DNA from: an uncultured bacterium
GTDB lineage: Bacteria; Bacteroidota; Rhodothermia; Rhodothermales; UBA10348
Assembly (NCBI GenBank): GCA_943788505.1
Contig: CALSQR010000002.1
Span: 881,213-945,212 of the forward strand
DNA: 64,000 nt
Direction of reading: 5' to 3'
Shown here in pieces: positions 17,897 to 24,902 of the stretch. The translations under genes and the position numbers were made by a program. Under the pieces are notes generated by a model. That model made no database searches. It was given only the letters and a program-made list of their open reading frames with translations, and had not been told where the DNA came from. Numbering within the stretch: the first letter of the stretch is position 1; each line of letters opens with the position of its first letter.

Positions 17897-18826
17897 CTAC
17901 AGTTCGGCAATACACTCTCCTTTTACTTTGTATTGTGCCTTTGGCATGCGAGCTTCCATAAGGTCATTCAGCATCACATACTTCGTTCCGTCCATAAACT
18001 CAATGACCACTCGGTGCAGTTCAATACATGAGACGGTCTTACTTGAAAAAAAAGTGTCAAAATCATCATAAGCGCCAGTCTCCAGCGTCTTTAAGGGCCC
18101 CACGGCTCTGACAGTGATCATACTCTTGCCGGAGAAGCGGTCTACCACAGGGTCGCCCACAGGGTTGAAGGGGTGAAGTTCAAAGCTGATATACTTAATG
18201 GTCTTCTGGCCAACATTAAGTACACCAATCTGTGGGTCCAATAGGTCCAGCAAGGCATCAGGGTTGTCCATCACTAGCAAGATGGCCAAAGGGATACCCC
18301 GATCCTTCATTAATTTAGTCCATGTATTTATCGCTAATGCTTCTGCTTCTTTTACTTTGTTTTCTCTTTCCAACTCGCGTGCGCGTCTTTCATCTGCGAT
18401 ACGTTGCCTCTCTTTTTCTTCCCTTTCTCTTTCCAACTCGCGTGCGCGCTTTATTTCTGGAGGCGCCCATAGATGGCCTTGTAACTTAACGTTGTTTCGG
18501 ATGTTACGAGTCACCTTTTTGGCTTTTGGACTCATGACATAATCAACGAACTGTTGGGGGTCTGACAAGAATTCCCACCCCGTTGGGCCAATCCATCCAA
18601 TTTCACCCTGACCATTTGTTAATCGCAACCTGTTACTTTCAGCCAGATCAAAAGTGCCAAATTCCCAAGCACGTCCCCATACCCCTCCGAAGGACGTGGT
18701 CGGTGAATCATACACCAAGGCACTCTTATTATGGATTCGCGGCGTTCTTGAGGATTGGTCCTGAGCAAATACAGGTGAGCTGAGGAAAAGCAGGACGAGA
18801 AGGGTGAGTGCTGCAAGCCGATTCAT
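17897..18826 (-). CDS. Secreted conserved hypothetical protein, paralog 1
   Basis: 309 residues. Signal peptide MNRLAALTLLVLLFLSSPVFA (cleavage after AFA-like FAQ). An SH3-like N-terminal part (QGEIGWIGPTGWEFLSDPQQF) is followed by a charged coiled coil at about 120-155 containing two RARELERE repeats, from a perfect 25-bp DNA repeat. The conserved C-terminal domain carries KTIKYISFELHPFNPVGDPV, VGPLKTLETGAYDD, TVSCIEL and FMDGTKYVMLNDLMEAR. The C-terminal domain is clearly homologous to that of the 317-residue protein at 23893-24846. Function unknown; exported by Sec. If the T9SS tail just downstream was once attached, it would have been a cell-surface protein. Confidence 0.85.
   Translation of the reverse strand: MNRLAALTLLVLLFLSSPVFAQDQSSRTPRIHNKSALVYDSPTTSFGGVWGRAWEFGTFDLAESNRLRLTNGQGEIGWIGPTGWEFLSDPQQFVDYVMSPKAKKVTRNIRNNVKLQGHLWAPPEIKRARELEREREEKERQRIADERRARELERENKVKEAEALAINTWTKLMKDRGIPLAILLVMDNPDALLDLLDPQIGVLNVGQKTIKYISFELHPFNPVGDPVVDRFSGKSMITVRAVGPLKTLETGAYDDFDTFFSSKTVSCIELHRVVIEFMDGTKYVMLNDLMEARMPKAQYKVKGECIAEL
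18361..18448 (-). repeat. 25-bp direct repeat inside the 309-residue protein gene
   Basis: Identical 25-nt copies at 18361-18385 and 18424-18448, exactly 63 nt (21 codons) apart, encode RARELERE within the coiled coil. Recent internal duplication of one 21-codon coiled-coil unit is the simple explanation. Confidence 0.85.
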
Positions 18827-18927
18827 GCCTATACTGGACTATTGATTAAGTAATAGCGGGGGTGGGGGTCTCTGAAAATGCTAACATCTGCTGACATCTG
18901 CTGACATACGAAGCAATAAGGCAATCT

Positions 18928-18966
18928 GAACCAACGCGCCAAAAGCCATCATTGCTGACGGCTTGG
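18928..18966 (+). repeat. Island repeat copy A (diverged)
   Basis: GAACCAA-n-GCGCCAAAAGCC, then a variable middle, then CTGACGGCTTGG. It aligns with copy B over 39 nt including the GAACCAA leader and lies between paralog 1 and the broken thermonuclease gene. The arms GCGCCAA(AA)GCC and GGCTTGG form an imperfect stem with unpaired A residues. Confidence 0.65.
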
Positions 18967-19127
18967 ATACAAGCCCGAGACAAGGAAGTAAAATCATTGA
19001 GGCAGTATCCGTATCATTGCTACCTTGAGAGGACAGTATTGCAAATCGGAGTGAGGAAATATCTTGAGCAAAAAAGCTCTCCAGTGCCCCGGATACCCTA
19101 TTTCATCTTTGAAAAACCAGACCTGTC

Positions 19128-20018
19128 ATGCGAGCATTTGCCTTGGGCCTTTTCATAGCCCTCACCCTTGTTGCAAACCCTGCGCTGGCCCAAAGGAACT
19201 GCGTTAAAGGGAAAGCCCTGTGGTAACTCTTGCATTGCCAAGAATAAGACCTGCCGAACAGCGACAGCCCAAGACGAAGAGTGCCACAAAGAGCACAGCT
19301 CGGCCCTCCACGCCAAGATCTGCGGCTGTTCCTTCGGGGATGAACTACGTTGCCTCCTCGCGGGGACGGGTCTATTACCCCACCGCGTGTGCCGCTTGGC
19401 GATCCTTGTCTAAGAACAATCTCAGATTCTTTGAAACAGCGGAAGATGCTGTTTCCGCGGGCTACACGTTTACTACCAACTCAGCTTGTGGAAAAGACCC
19501 GTTGATTGGTAAAGAAAAGGAAGGAGACAAGCGAGGAGGCAGAACAGGCCGAATTACCGTTATCCTCCCTATCGCTCTCCTACGAATCCCTTGAGGACTT
19601 TTGTGTAGTAAAGTCGGTCACCGACGGAGATACTATAAAATGTGATGACGATAGAGTTGTCAGATTGCTACTTATTGATGCACCTGAAATGGGACAAGCA
19701 CCATTCGGGGAAGTGTCAAAGACGTACCTATCTCAGCTGGCTCCCCTTGGGGTGCGGCTTGGTCTTGCGAAGGATATTGATGAAACCGATCGCTACGGAA
19801 GAACCTTGGCTCATCTCGTTTCCCCAGATGGATCCATCGTCAACGAAAAAATGTTGCGTGCTGGATTAGCGGTGGTTTCAGTTTATCCACCAAATGTTTG
19901 GATGGTGGACGAGTACCGTAGTGTGGCGAAGGACTCTAAATCAAACAAGCGTGGATTGTGGGCATTGAACGGGTTTGCTTGTCTGCCATCGGATTTTCGG
20001 TCCAAATTATGCCAATGA
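19128..20018 (+). pseudogene. Frameshifted secreted thermonuclease (SNase) gene
   Basis: Three consecutive frames together make one sensible protein. Frame A starts at 19128 with a signal peptide (MRAFALGLFIALTLVANPALA) and NCVKGK. Frame B continues with KPCGNSCIAKNKTCR. Frame C has a Ser/Thr/Pro linker, then an Ada-like zinc segment YVASSRGRVYYPTACAAWRS to about 19500. The last frame (19506-20018) has a staphylococcal-nuclease domain with VTDGDTIKCDDDRVVRLLLIDAPE and DRYGRTLAHLV. All three shifts are in the same direction (one extra base each, near 19217, 19255-19330 and about 19500). The nuclease part alone could still be translated from an internal start. Read errors are the main alternative to true decay. 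Confidence 0.75.
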
Positions 20019-20125
20019 AGCCTGTACTTTCAAATAGTGCTACCAGAAATCGCCTAACCCTAATAGTTAGAAGCCATTTGAAAAGACACACGGGCCGAGA
20101 TATACCTACGTAAGAAATCGTTTAA

Positions 20126-20353
20126 TTGAGCAATTCATTAGTTACACGAACATGCCCGATATGTGGTGAACAGCGAGCTAAGGATCAGTCCCTTTGCTCA
20201 GGATGCGCCTATTCCTGTGAGGCGGGAAAGGTGATTGAAACGAGCGGGAAATCGGGACCTCAGGGTGACGATTCGGCAATAGGATGCGCCATGTTCGCCT
20301 TCTTTATTTTTATTGTCTTTTTGATCATAGCAGCTCATTATGAAAGATTATGA
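20126..20353 (+). CDS. Small zinc-ribbon membrane protein
   Basis: 75 residues from a TTG start. A zinc ribbon (CPICGEQRAKDQSLCSGC) is followed by a linker and a C-terminal transmembrane helix (IGCAMFAFFIFIVFLIIAAH). Its last codon overlaps the start of the next gene by 4 nt (ATGA), indicating translational coupling and a joint function. I recognise no named family; the layout suggests a membrane-tethered zinc-binding partner of the downstream protein. Confidence 0.7.
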   Translation: MSNSLVTRTCPICGEQRAKDQSLCSGCAYSCEAGKVIETSGKSGPQGDDSAIGCAMFAFFIFIVFLIIAAHYERL

Positions 20354-21234
20354 GGTCTGTAGACTACACCGCGATTTACAGCGCCCCTCTTGCCCGTCTA
20401 CAAAATTCAGACAGCAAGTTGATGATGTCAAATCTTCAGGAGGCATCCAAAATGCTTCAAGAAGTTGACCGGCGAATAGAAAAAGCAATATGCGATCGGG
20501 ATAAGATGGAGGCGAACTTGTCAAAAGTGAGCGCGAGTAAGCTTCGTCGCGTTTTGACCCGCTCTTCTACAATTGACCTATGGAACGACGCCAGTCTTAC
20601 CCACATGGTTGAGATTACCCAGCTGGAGGACGTCAAAACCGAGATTGAATCCACCTTATTTCTACCTACGCTACCTTACAGCGAAGAGAAGTTTCAAATT
20701 CTTCTGGAAGCATTTGAGCACGTTAGAAAATGTGAACGCATCTGGGATGTTACAGGTGTCTCTGGGGATACACACTACAAGTCGTCGGCAAACGAAGCCC
20801 TCGAAAGAGTTAGGGTCTCTCTTGGATACCGTTCGGTTTTGCAAGCTCACCCAAAGTACAGGGGACTTCATTTTCCCAATTCAAATGGGCCTGATATCAT
20901 CATTTACCCACGTCACATGGTCCTGTATAACTCGGGTGATGACTTTGGTGTCGTCTCATTAAAATCTGTGATCGTATCGTTTTTAGCCACACGCTTTCAG
21001 GAAGATGGATATGTTCCCTCAGACAGTATACAAGCCGGGTCAACATGGACTTACGTCAATCAAGATGGGTCGCCTGATCGTCGTTTTGCTCATAATCCAA
21101 TGGTCCCCATTATGCTGTATGGAGACATTGGTTTTACATCACCCAATGGTCTCAATGAAAGGGTTCAAGTAAGTAATCTTGCCAGTGCTGCCGAGTTTGT
21201 TAAAGCCTTTAATGAGTATTCAGCTTCTACTTGA
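20350..21234 (+). CDS. Hypothetical protein with conserved C-terminal domain
   Basis: 294 residues, soluble. The N-terminal ~120 residues are predicted coiled coil (LQEASKMLQEVDRRIEKAIC ... LEDVKTEIESTLFLPTLPYS). The C-terminal ~120 residues form a compact domain: PDIIIYPRHMVLYN, then TWTYVNQDGSPDRRFAHN, PIMLYGDIGFTSPNGLNERV. Similar C-terminal segments occur in several uncharacterised bacterial proteins, as far as I recall. Coupled to the upstream zinc-ribbon gene and located between island repeats A and B. A defence or regulatory role is possible from context only. Confidence 0.75.
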   Translation: MRSVDYTAIYSAPLARLQNSDSKLMMSNLQEASKMLQEVDRRIEKAICDRDKMEANLSKVSASKLRRVLTRSSTIDLWNDASLTHMVEITQLEDVKTEIESTLFLPTLPYSEEKFQILLEAFEHVRKCERIWDVTGVSGDTHYKSSANEALERVRVSLGYRSVLQAHPKYRGLHFPNSNGPDIIIYPRHMVLYNSGDDFGVVSLKSVIVSFLATRFQEDGYVPSDSIQAGSTWTYVNQDGSPDRRFAHNPMVPIMLYGDIGFTSPNGLNERVQVSNLASAAEFVKAFNEYSAST

Positions 21235-21296
21235 TTCAACTTTTTCACACCCGAGGTCATGCCAGATCCCACCGCCTCCCTTTTGCAGAACGCAAA

Positions 21297-21362
21297 GAAC
21301 CAAAGCGCCAAAAGCCGCCAGTAAACTGACAGCTTGGCGTGACGTGGGGTAGAGGGGCAAAG
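21297..21362 (+). repeat. Island repeat copy B with trailing segment
   Basis: The core is 21305-21344 (40 nt, GCGCCAAAAGCC...GCTTGGCGTGACG), 38/40 identical to copy C. It is preceded by GAACCAA (as in copy A) and followed by the 17-nt GGGGTAGAGGGGCAAAG (as at 17777). It can fold: GCGCCAA(AA)GC pairs with GCTTGGCGT, with an inner CAGT-AA-ACTG stem. It separates the module at 19.1-21.2 kb from the restriction module. Confidence 0.85.
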
Positions 21363-21422
21363 AGTGAAGATTGATATGTTGCTCCTCCTTCCTTAGTCTG
21401 TGAGAAATCAGACTTGGTTACT

Positions 21423-21773
21423 ATGGATATCACTCGTTGGCAGAGCCGATTGGCTGAATTCGCCAGAGAACGAGACTGGGATCAGTTTCACACGCCGAAA
21501 AATTTGGCGGCGGCCCTTTCCGTTGAGGCAGCAGAGCTTCTGGAGGTGTTTCAGTGGCTCACAGCCGAACAATCCTCTGCCTCAATACTGTCCGAGAAAG
21601 CTCGCGGCAAAGTAAAAGAAGAAATAGCCGACGTCGCCATATACCTGCTGCGCCTATGTGACATATTAGAGCTTGACCTTGAATCAGCGATTGAGGAGAA
21701 GCTGAAGATCAACGAGCAGAAATATCCTGTTGACTTGTCGCGGGGTAATGCTATCAAGTACACAGACCGATGA
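21423..21773 (+). CDS. MazG-like nucleotide pyrophosphohydrolase
   Basis: 116 residues from the ATG at 21423 (MDITRWQSRLAEFARERDWD); a TTG at 21414 would add three residues. It is a single all-helical MazG-like domain with the Mg-binding pattern SVEAAELLE (about residues 35-43) and KEEIADVAIYLL (about 65-76). It is closest in style to the small dCTP-pyrophosphatase/RS21-C6 group, which hydrolyse (modified) dNTPs to dNMP and pyrophosphate. Its stop overlaps the start of the EVE-like-HNH nuclease gene by 4 nt. The coupling to a modification-dependent nuclease suggests it acts on modified nucleotides in the same defence (inference). Confidence 0.88.
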   Translation: MDITRWQSRLAEFARERDWDQFHTPKNLAAALSVEAAELLEVFQWLTAEQSSASILSEKARGKVKEEIADVAIYLLRLCDILELDLESAIEEKLKINEQKYPVDLSRGNAIKYTDR

Positions 21774-22738
21774 ATGTCATTCTGCAACCCGCCGGGAATA
21801 AGGGAGGCAGGGAACACTACGTGGATACTGTAGCCAACTTGGTGCCACTTACTACAATAGTACCCCTTGCCCCCCTTGAAATCCGTGAATCAATCAATTC
21901 AACCTATCTTCAGGGCGCCGCGGCCATGTGGGGAGTGACAGCAGGCAAAAAGAACGTAAACGTTAGTAAGTGGGAGAAAATATCACCGGGGGACATGGCG
22001 TTGTTTGCACAAGACAAGTTCCTGCGATCTGCAGCCGTAGTAACCCACAAGTTCCACAGTAGAGAACTCGCATCTATGCTCTGGGGCGAGCTTCCCGATG
22101 GTGACACGTGGGAGTATGTGTATTTGCTGAAAGACGTTAGACAAGTAAACATACCCGATGAGCGCTTCAACCAGATTGCAGGGTATGCCCCAAATGCTCG
22201 CAGACAGGGTTTTACCGTTATGAAGCCGGAGGTCAGTGCGAAGGTAATAGAATACTTCGGCCTCTATGGTGATGTGCAGGCAGAAATTGAGGGTAGGTCG
22301 GCTCTTGAAGATGAAATAGACCGCGAGTATGCACCAGAGGGTTCGCTTGACTTGCCCCGCCTTAGTTCATCCCGCAAGGAACAAGCCTATCACCGATCTC
22401 GGCTACTAAGGGGAGGTGATATCGGGGAGTGCGCAATATGTGGCAAAACGTTGCCGAAGGAATTTTTGGTAGCAGCCCACATCAAAAAGCGTGAGCACTG
22501 TACGCGAGATGAGCGACTTAACAACCACGTCGTCATGCTTAACTGTAAGCTTGGCTGTGATACTCTCTACGAGGAAGGATACGTGGTAGTGATTGACGGT
22601 CTCGTGCAGGCTGGGCGTTCTGCGTCCGGCAACCTCGCAGTGATGGAGGCGGTCAAGATGGTTGCTGGGCGAGAGTGCAAGGCATGGAATTCAAGCTCAC
22701 AAACGTTTTTTGAATGGTACCATGGGTACCAATCTTGA
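21770..22738 (+). CDS. EVE/PUA-like domain HNH endonuclease, predicted modification-dependent restriction enzyme
   Basis: 322 residues. The N-terminal ~150 residues show an EVE/PUA-like fold (MWGVTAGKKNVNVSKWEKIS, PGDMALFAQDKFL, DTWEYVYLLKDV) as used to read modified cytosines. The C-terminal HNH domain has CAICGKTLPKEFLVAAHIKK, then NHVVMLNCKLGCDTLYEEG with the paired cysteines, catalytic His and Asn. The predicted action is cleavage of DNA containing modified bases (type IV-like). It is coupled to the MazG-like gene and followed 91 nt later by an SRA-HNH gene. Specificity cannot be read from sequence. Confidence 0.85.
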   Translation: MNVILQPAGNKGGREHYVDTVANLVPLTTIVPLAPLEIRESINSTYLQGAAAMWGVTAGKKNVNVSKWEKISPGDMALFAQDKFLRSAAVVTHKFHSRELASMLWGELPDGDTWEYVYLLKDVRQVNIPDERFNQIAGYAPNARRQGFTVMKPEVSAKVIEYFGLYGDVQAEIEGRSALEDEIDREYAPEGSLDLPRLSSSRKEQAYHRSRLLRGGDIGECAICGKTLPKEFLVAAHIKKREHCTRDERLNNHVVMLNCKLGCDTLYEEGYVVVIDGLVQAGRSASGNLAVMEAVKMVAGRECKAWNSSSQTFFEWYHGYQS

Positions 22739-22829
22739 GCTCTATGATCCTCAAGGGCGGATTGGCTTTAAGAAGAGAGCCGCTCGTTTCGTACTAAGCA
22801 GCCCAAAGTAGAAATTTGTCCTCGACATC

Positions 22830-23687
22830 ATGGCCCTGATCAAAAGTATTGCAATTGGAACGAGCTACGCGAGTCGTAGAGAACTTCATGACGCTGGCAT
22901 CCACCGTGGTCTGATGCGTGGGATCGCACCTAAGGGCGAGTCCATTGTTTTGTCAGGTGGTTACGTAGATGACCAAGATTTTGGGGATGAAATCATATAC
23001 ACAGGGGAGGGTGGCAGAGATGCTTCCTCTGGGCGGCAAGTTGGGCATCAGACATTGACAGGCGGCAATCTTTACTTGGCTCAAAACTGCCAGAACGGAG
23101 TGCTTGTCAGAGTATCTCGTGGCCACAAGTCAGAATCGTCCTTCCGGCCCGAAAGTGGTTATCGCTACGACGGTGAGTACCGCGTGGAGGAATTCTGGAA
23201 GGAGCTTGGTGTTGATGGCTTCAACATTTGGAGATTTCGACTCGTCGCGGTGGCCGGAAGAAGTAACGTCTTTAGCTCGGCGGCAGCAGTTGATTCCGAC
23301 CTGCACTTGACCCCGCTTGGTAGCAATCAGCCAGACCGTACTGAAAGCTTGGTGAGCCGTGTAATCAGGAACTCTGCCGTCAGTGAGCAGCTGAAGTCCA
23401 TGTATGACTTTACATGCCAACGGTGTGGGATTCGTATTGAAACACCAGCTGGACCATATGCAGAGTGCTGCCACATCAGGGGACTGGGTAGACCGCATAA
23501 CGGGCCAGATGTCATAGGTAATGTTCTTTGCCTGTGCCCCAATTGTCACGTTGGTTTTGACTACGGCGCTTGGAGCGTCGGGCCTGACCTAAAGGACACC
23601 TCAACCGGTAAGCAGTTGCTCGTTTCAAGCAAGCATGCGCTTGATGCTGAGCACATCAGGTACCACTACGCCAAAAGCCGCCAGTAA
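22830..23687 (+). CDS. SRA (YDG)-HNH modification-dependent restriction endonuclease
   Basis: 285 residues. SRA/YDG domain at about 25-160: YTGEGGRDASSGRQVGHQTL, VRVSRGHK, and the YRYDGEYRVEEFW signature. SRA domains bind and flip 5-methyl- or 5-hydroxymethylcytosine. A C-terminal HNH nuclease follows: CQRCGIRIE, ECCHIRGLG, then NVLCLCPNCHVGFDYGA. Together this is the typical build of type IV restriction enzymes. Its last codons (Ala-Lys-Ser-Arg-Gln-stop) lie inside island repeat copy C, so the module boundary falls exactly at the gene end. Confidence 0.93.
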   Translation: MALIKSIAIGTSYASRRELHDAGIHRGLMRGIAPKGESIVLSGGYVDDQDFGDEIIYTGEGGRDASSGRQVGHQTLTGGNLYLAQNCQNGVLVRVSRGHKSESSFRPESGYRYDGEYRVEEFWKELGVDGFNIWRFRLVAVAGRSNVFSSAAAVDSDLHLTPLGSNQPDRTESLVSRVIRNSAVSEQLKSMYDFTCQRCGIRIETPAGPYAECCHIRGLGRPHNGPDVIGNVLCLCPNCHVGFDYGAWSVGPDLKDTSTGKQLLVSSKHALDAEHIRYHYAKSRQ

Positions 23688-23707
23688 ACTGACAGCTTAG
23701 CGTGACG
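23668..23707 (+). repeat. Island repeat copy C
   Basis: 40-nt core, 38/40 identical to copy B (differences at the first base and in CTTAG/CTTGG). It overlaps the 3' end and stop codon of the SRA-HNH gene. Spacing of cores A-B and B-C is 2369 and 2363 nt. Confidence 0.85.
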
Positions 23708-23818
23708 CGTAGGACAAAGCACTGAGGCCAGTAACCCACGCGTCAAGTTAGTTGATATGTATCGCTACGAACGCGCCGTAGCGCTGGTCAGGGGCTATGA
23801 GGGGCTCATACGAGCCTG

Positions 23819-23869
23819 CTACTTCAGCAATGTGACTTGTCTGGTCTGAACGAAGTCACCTGCTTTCAC
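23819..23869 (-). pseudogene. Remnant of a type IX secretion sorting-domain tail (copy 2)
   Basis: Sixteen codons plus TAG from a GTG: (V)KAGDFVQTRQVTLLK. Compared with copy 1 the peptide is conserved while many third codon positions differ, so it was selected as protein. It lies 23 nt after the stop of paralog 2, in a different frame from it. It matches the C-terminal end of Por/T9SS type A sorting domains. Confidence 0.6.
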
Positions 23870-23892
23870 TTAAAACCAGCGGCCCCATTTGG

Positions 23893-24846
23893 TTATCTCA
23901 GCTGGCATTCGCCCTTGATCTTGTAATTCAATGGATTTCGCCTAGCATCGGCAAGATCATCCTGCATTATGTATTTGGAGCCATCAAAATATTCGATTTC
24001 CACTTTCAAGAGCTCTATGCAGCTAACAGTCCCAGCGTAGATTACAGGATCATTGCTCGAACCGTACACGGCAATGTCGCCCTCAGCAATCGGGCCGACA
24101 CCCCGGAATGAGAAAACTGAACTCTCAGAGTACCTACCGACGACAGGATCACCCACGCTATTGAAGGATCGCAGGCTAAACGTAGTGTACTTGACAGTCT
24201 TATCGTCCAGGTTTACCACTGATACCACTGGGGCCACGCCGTCGGCACTGTTCACGCTGAATCGCACGGAAGGGACATAAGCCGGAATTCCTTTTGATCC
24301 TAAGGCCTCGAGGAAAGCTGTTCTCTCTGTATCAAGATCGACTTTGCGAGAACTGGTACTGAATCGCTCAACTGCTTGGTCGAGATATTCCCTCGATGCT
24401 GCATTGTTTATCGTATCAGAATAAAGCGCCAGAAATGCCGTTGGGTCTTCCATGAAGTCGAACGCATTGGACGAAATCCACCCTTGTTCACCTGTGTCGG
24501 AAATGAAATACGCTCGTCTTGATTGGAATCTACCAGTCAGAGTGCCCTGAACGTCGGTTAGTGTTGTGAAAGACGAGAGGTTACGTGGCCCTGAATACAA
24601 TCCACTACCAATAGTCATTACTTTGATGCCACCATCGGAGTCCATTTCTGCAATCGCAATAATTTTTTTGAGAGAGTCAATCTTTCCCAAAGCAACGATT
24701 CGCAGTGCATCGAGGCTGTCAATTTTCTCCGATAACTCTGAAACAGTTGCTTCCAGGCTCACTTTCTCTATCAATGGCGATTGAGCGTTTCCAGTTCGAG
24801 AAAACAGCAGCAAAGTGAGAAGAAGAAGTCTTATCGAGTATGGCAT
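23893..24846 (-). CDS. Secreted conserved hypothetical protein, paralog 2
   Basis: 317 residues. Signal peptide MPYSIRLLLLTLLLFSRTGNA; short coiled coil at about 28-65 (VSELSEKIDSLDALRIVALG); SH3-like part with GEQGWISSNAFDFMEDPTAF; and the same C-terminal domain as paralog 1: KTVKYTTFSLRSFNSVGDPV, GVGPIAEGDIAVYG, TVSCIELLKVEIEYFDGSKY. The two proteins bracket the island and share the downstream T9SS-tail remnant. Function unknown; exported. Confidence 0.85.
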   Translation of the reverse strand: MPYSIRLLLLTLLLFSRTGNAQSPLIEKVSLEATVSELSEKIDSLDALRIVALGKIDSLKKIIAIAEMDSDGGIKVMTIGSGLYSGPRNLSSFTTLTDVQGTLTGRFQSRRAYFISDTGEQGWISSNAFDFMEDPTAFLALYSDTINNAASREYLDQAVERFSTSSRKVDLDTERTAFLEALGSKGIPAYVPSVRFSVNSADGVAPVVSVVNLDDKTVKYTTFSLRSFNSVGDPVVGRYSESSVFSFRGVGPIAEGDIAVYGSSNDPVIYAGTVSCIELLKVEIEYFDGSKYIMQDDLADARRNPLNYKIKGECQLR

Positions 24847-24902
24847 TCAAGTATCCTCCGTATCCATTATCCAATAATTACAAGTTGAGTGGCGAGACCC
24901 CT

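Noticed and set aside
19128-20018. Programmed +1 frameshifting in the thermonuclease gene
   Set aside because: Three separate shifts without shared slippery sequence or structure are more simply decay or read error.
18936-23668. Nearly equal spacing (2369 and 2363 nt) of the repeat cores as a functional unit length
   Set aside because: The modules hold unrelated genes of different sizes; two intervals are too few to exclude coincidence.
17777-23707. Island repeats as integron attC sites
   Set aside because: Bulged-arm shape is similar, but there is no GTTRRRY core site and no integron integrase in the window, so I call them only module-bounding repeats.
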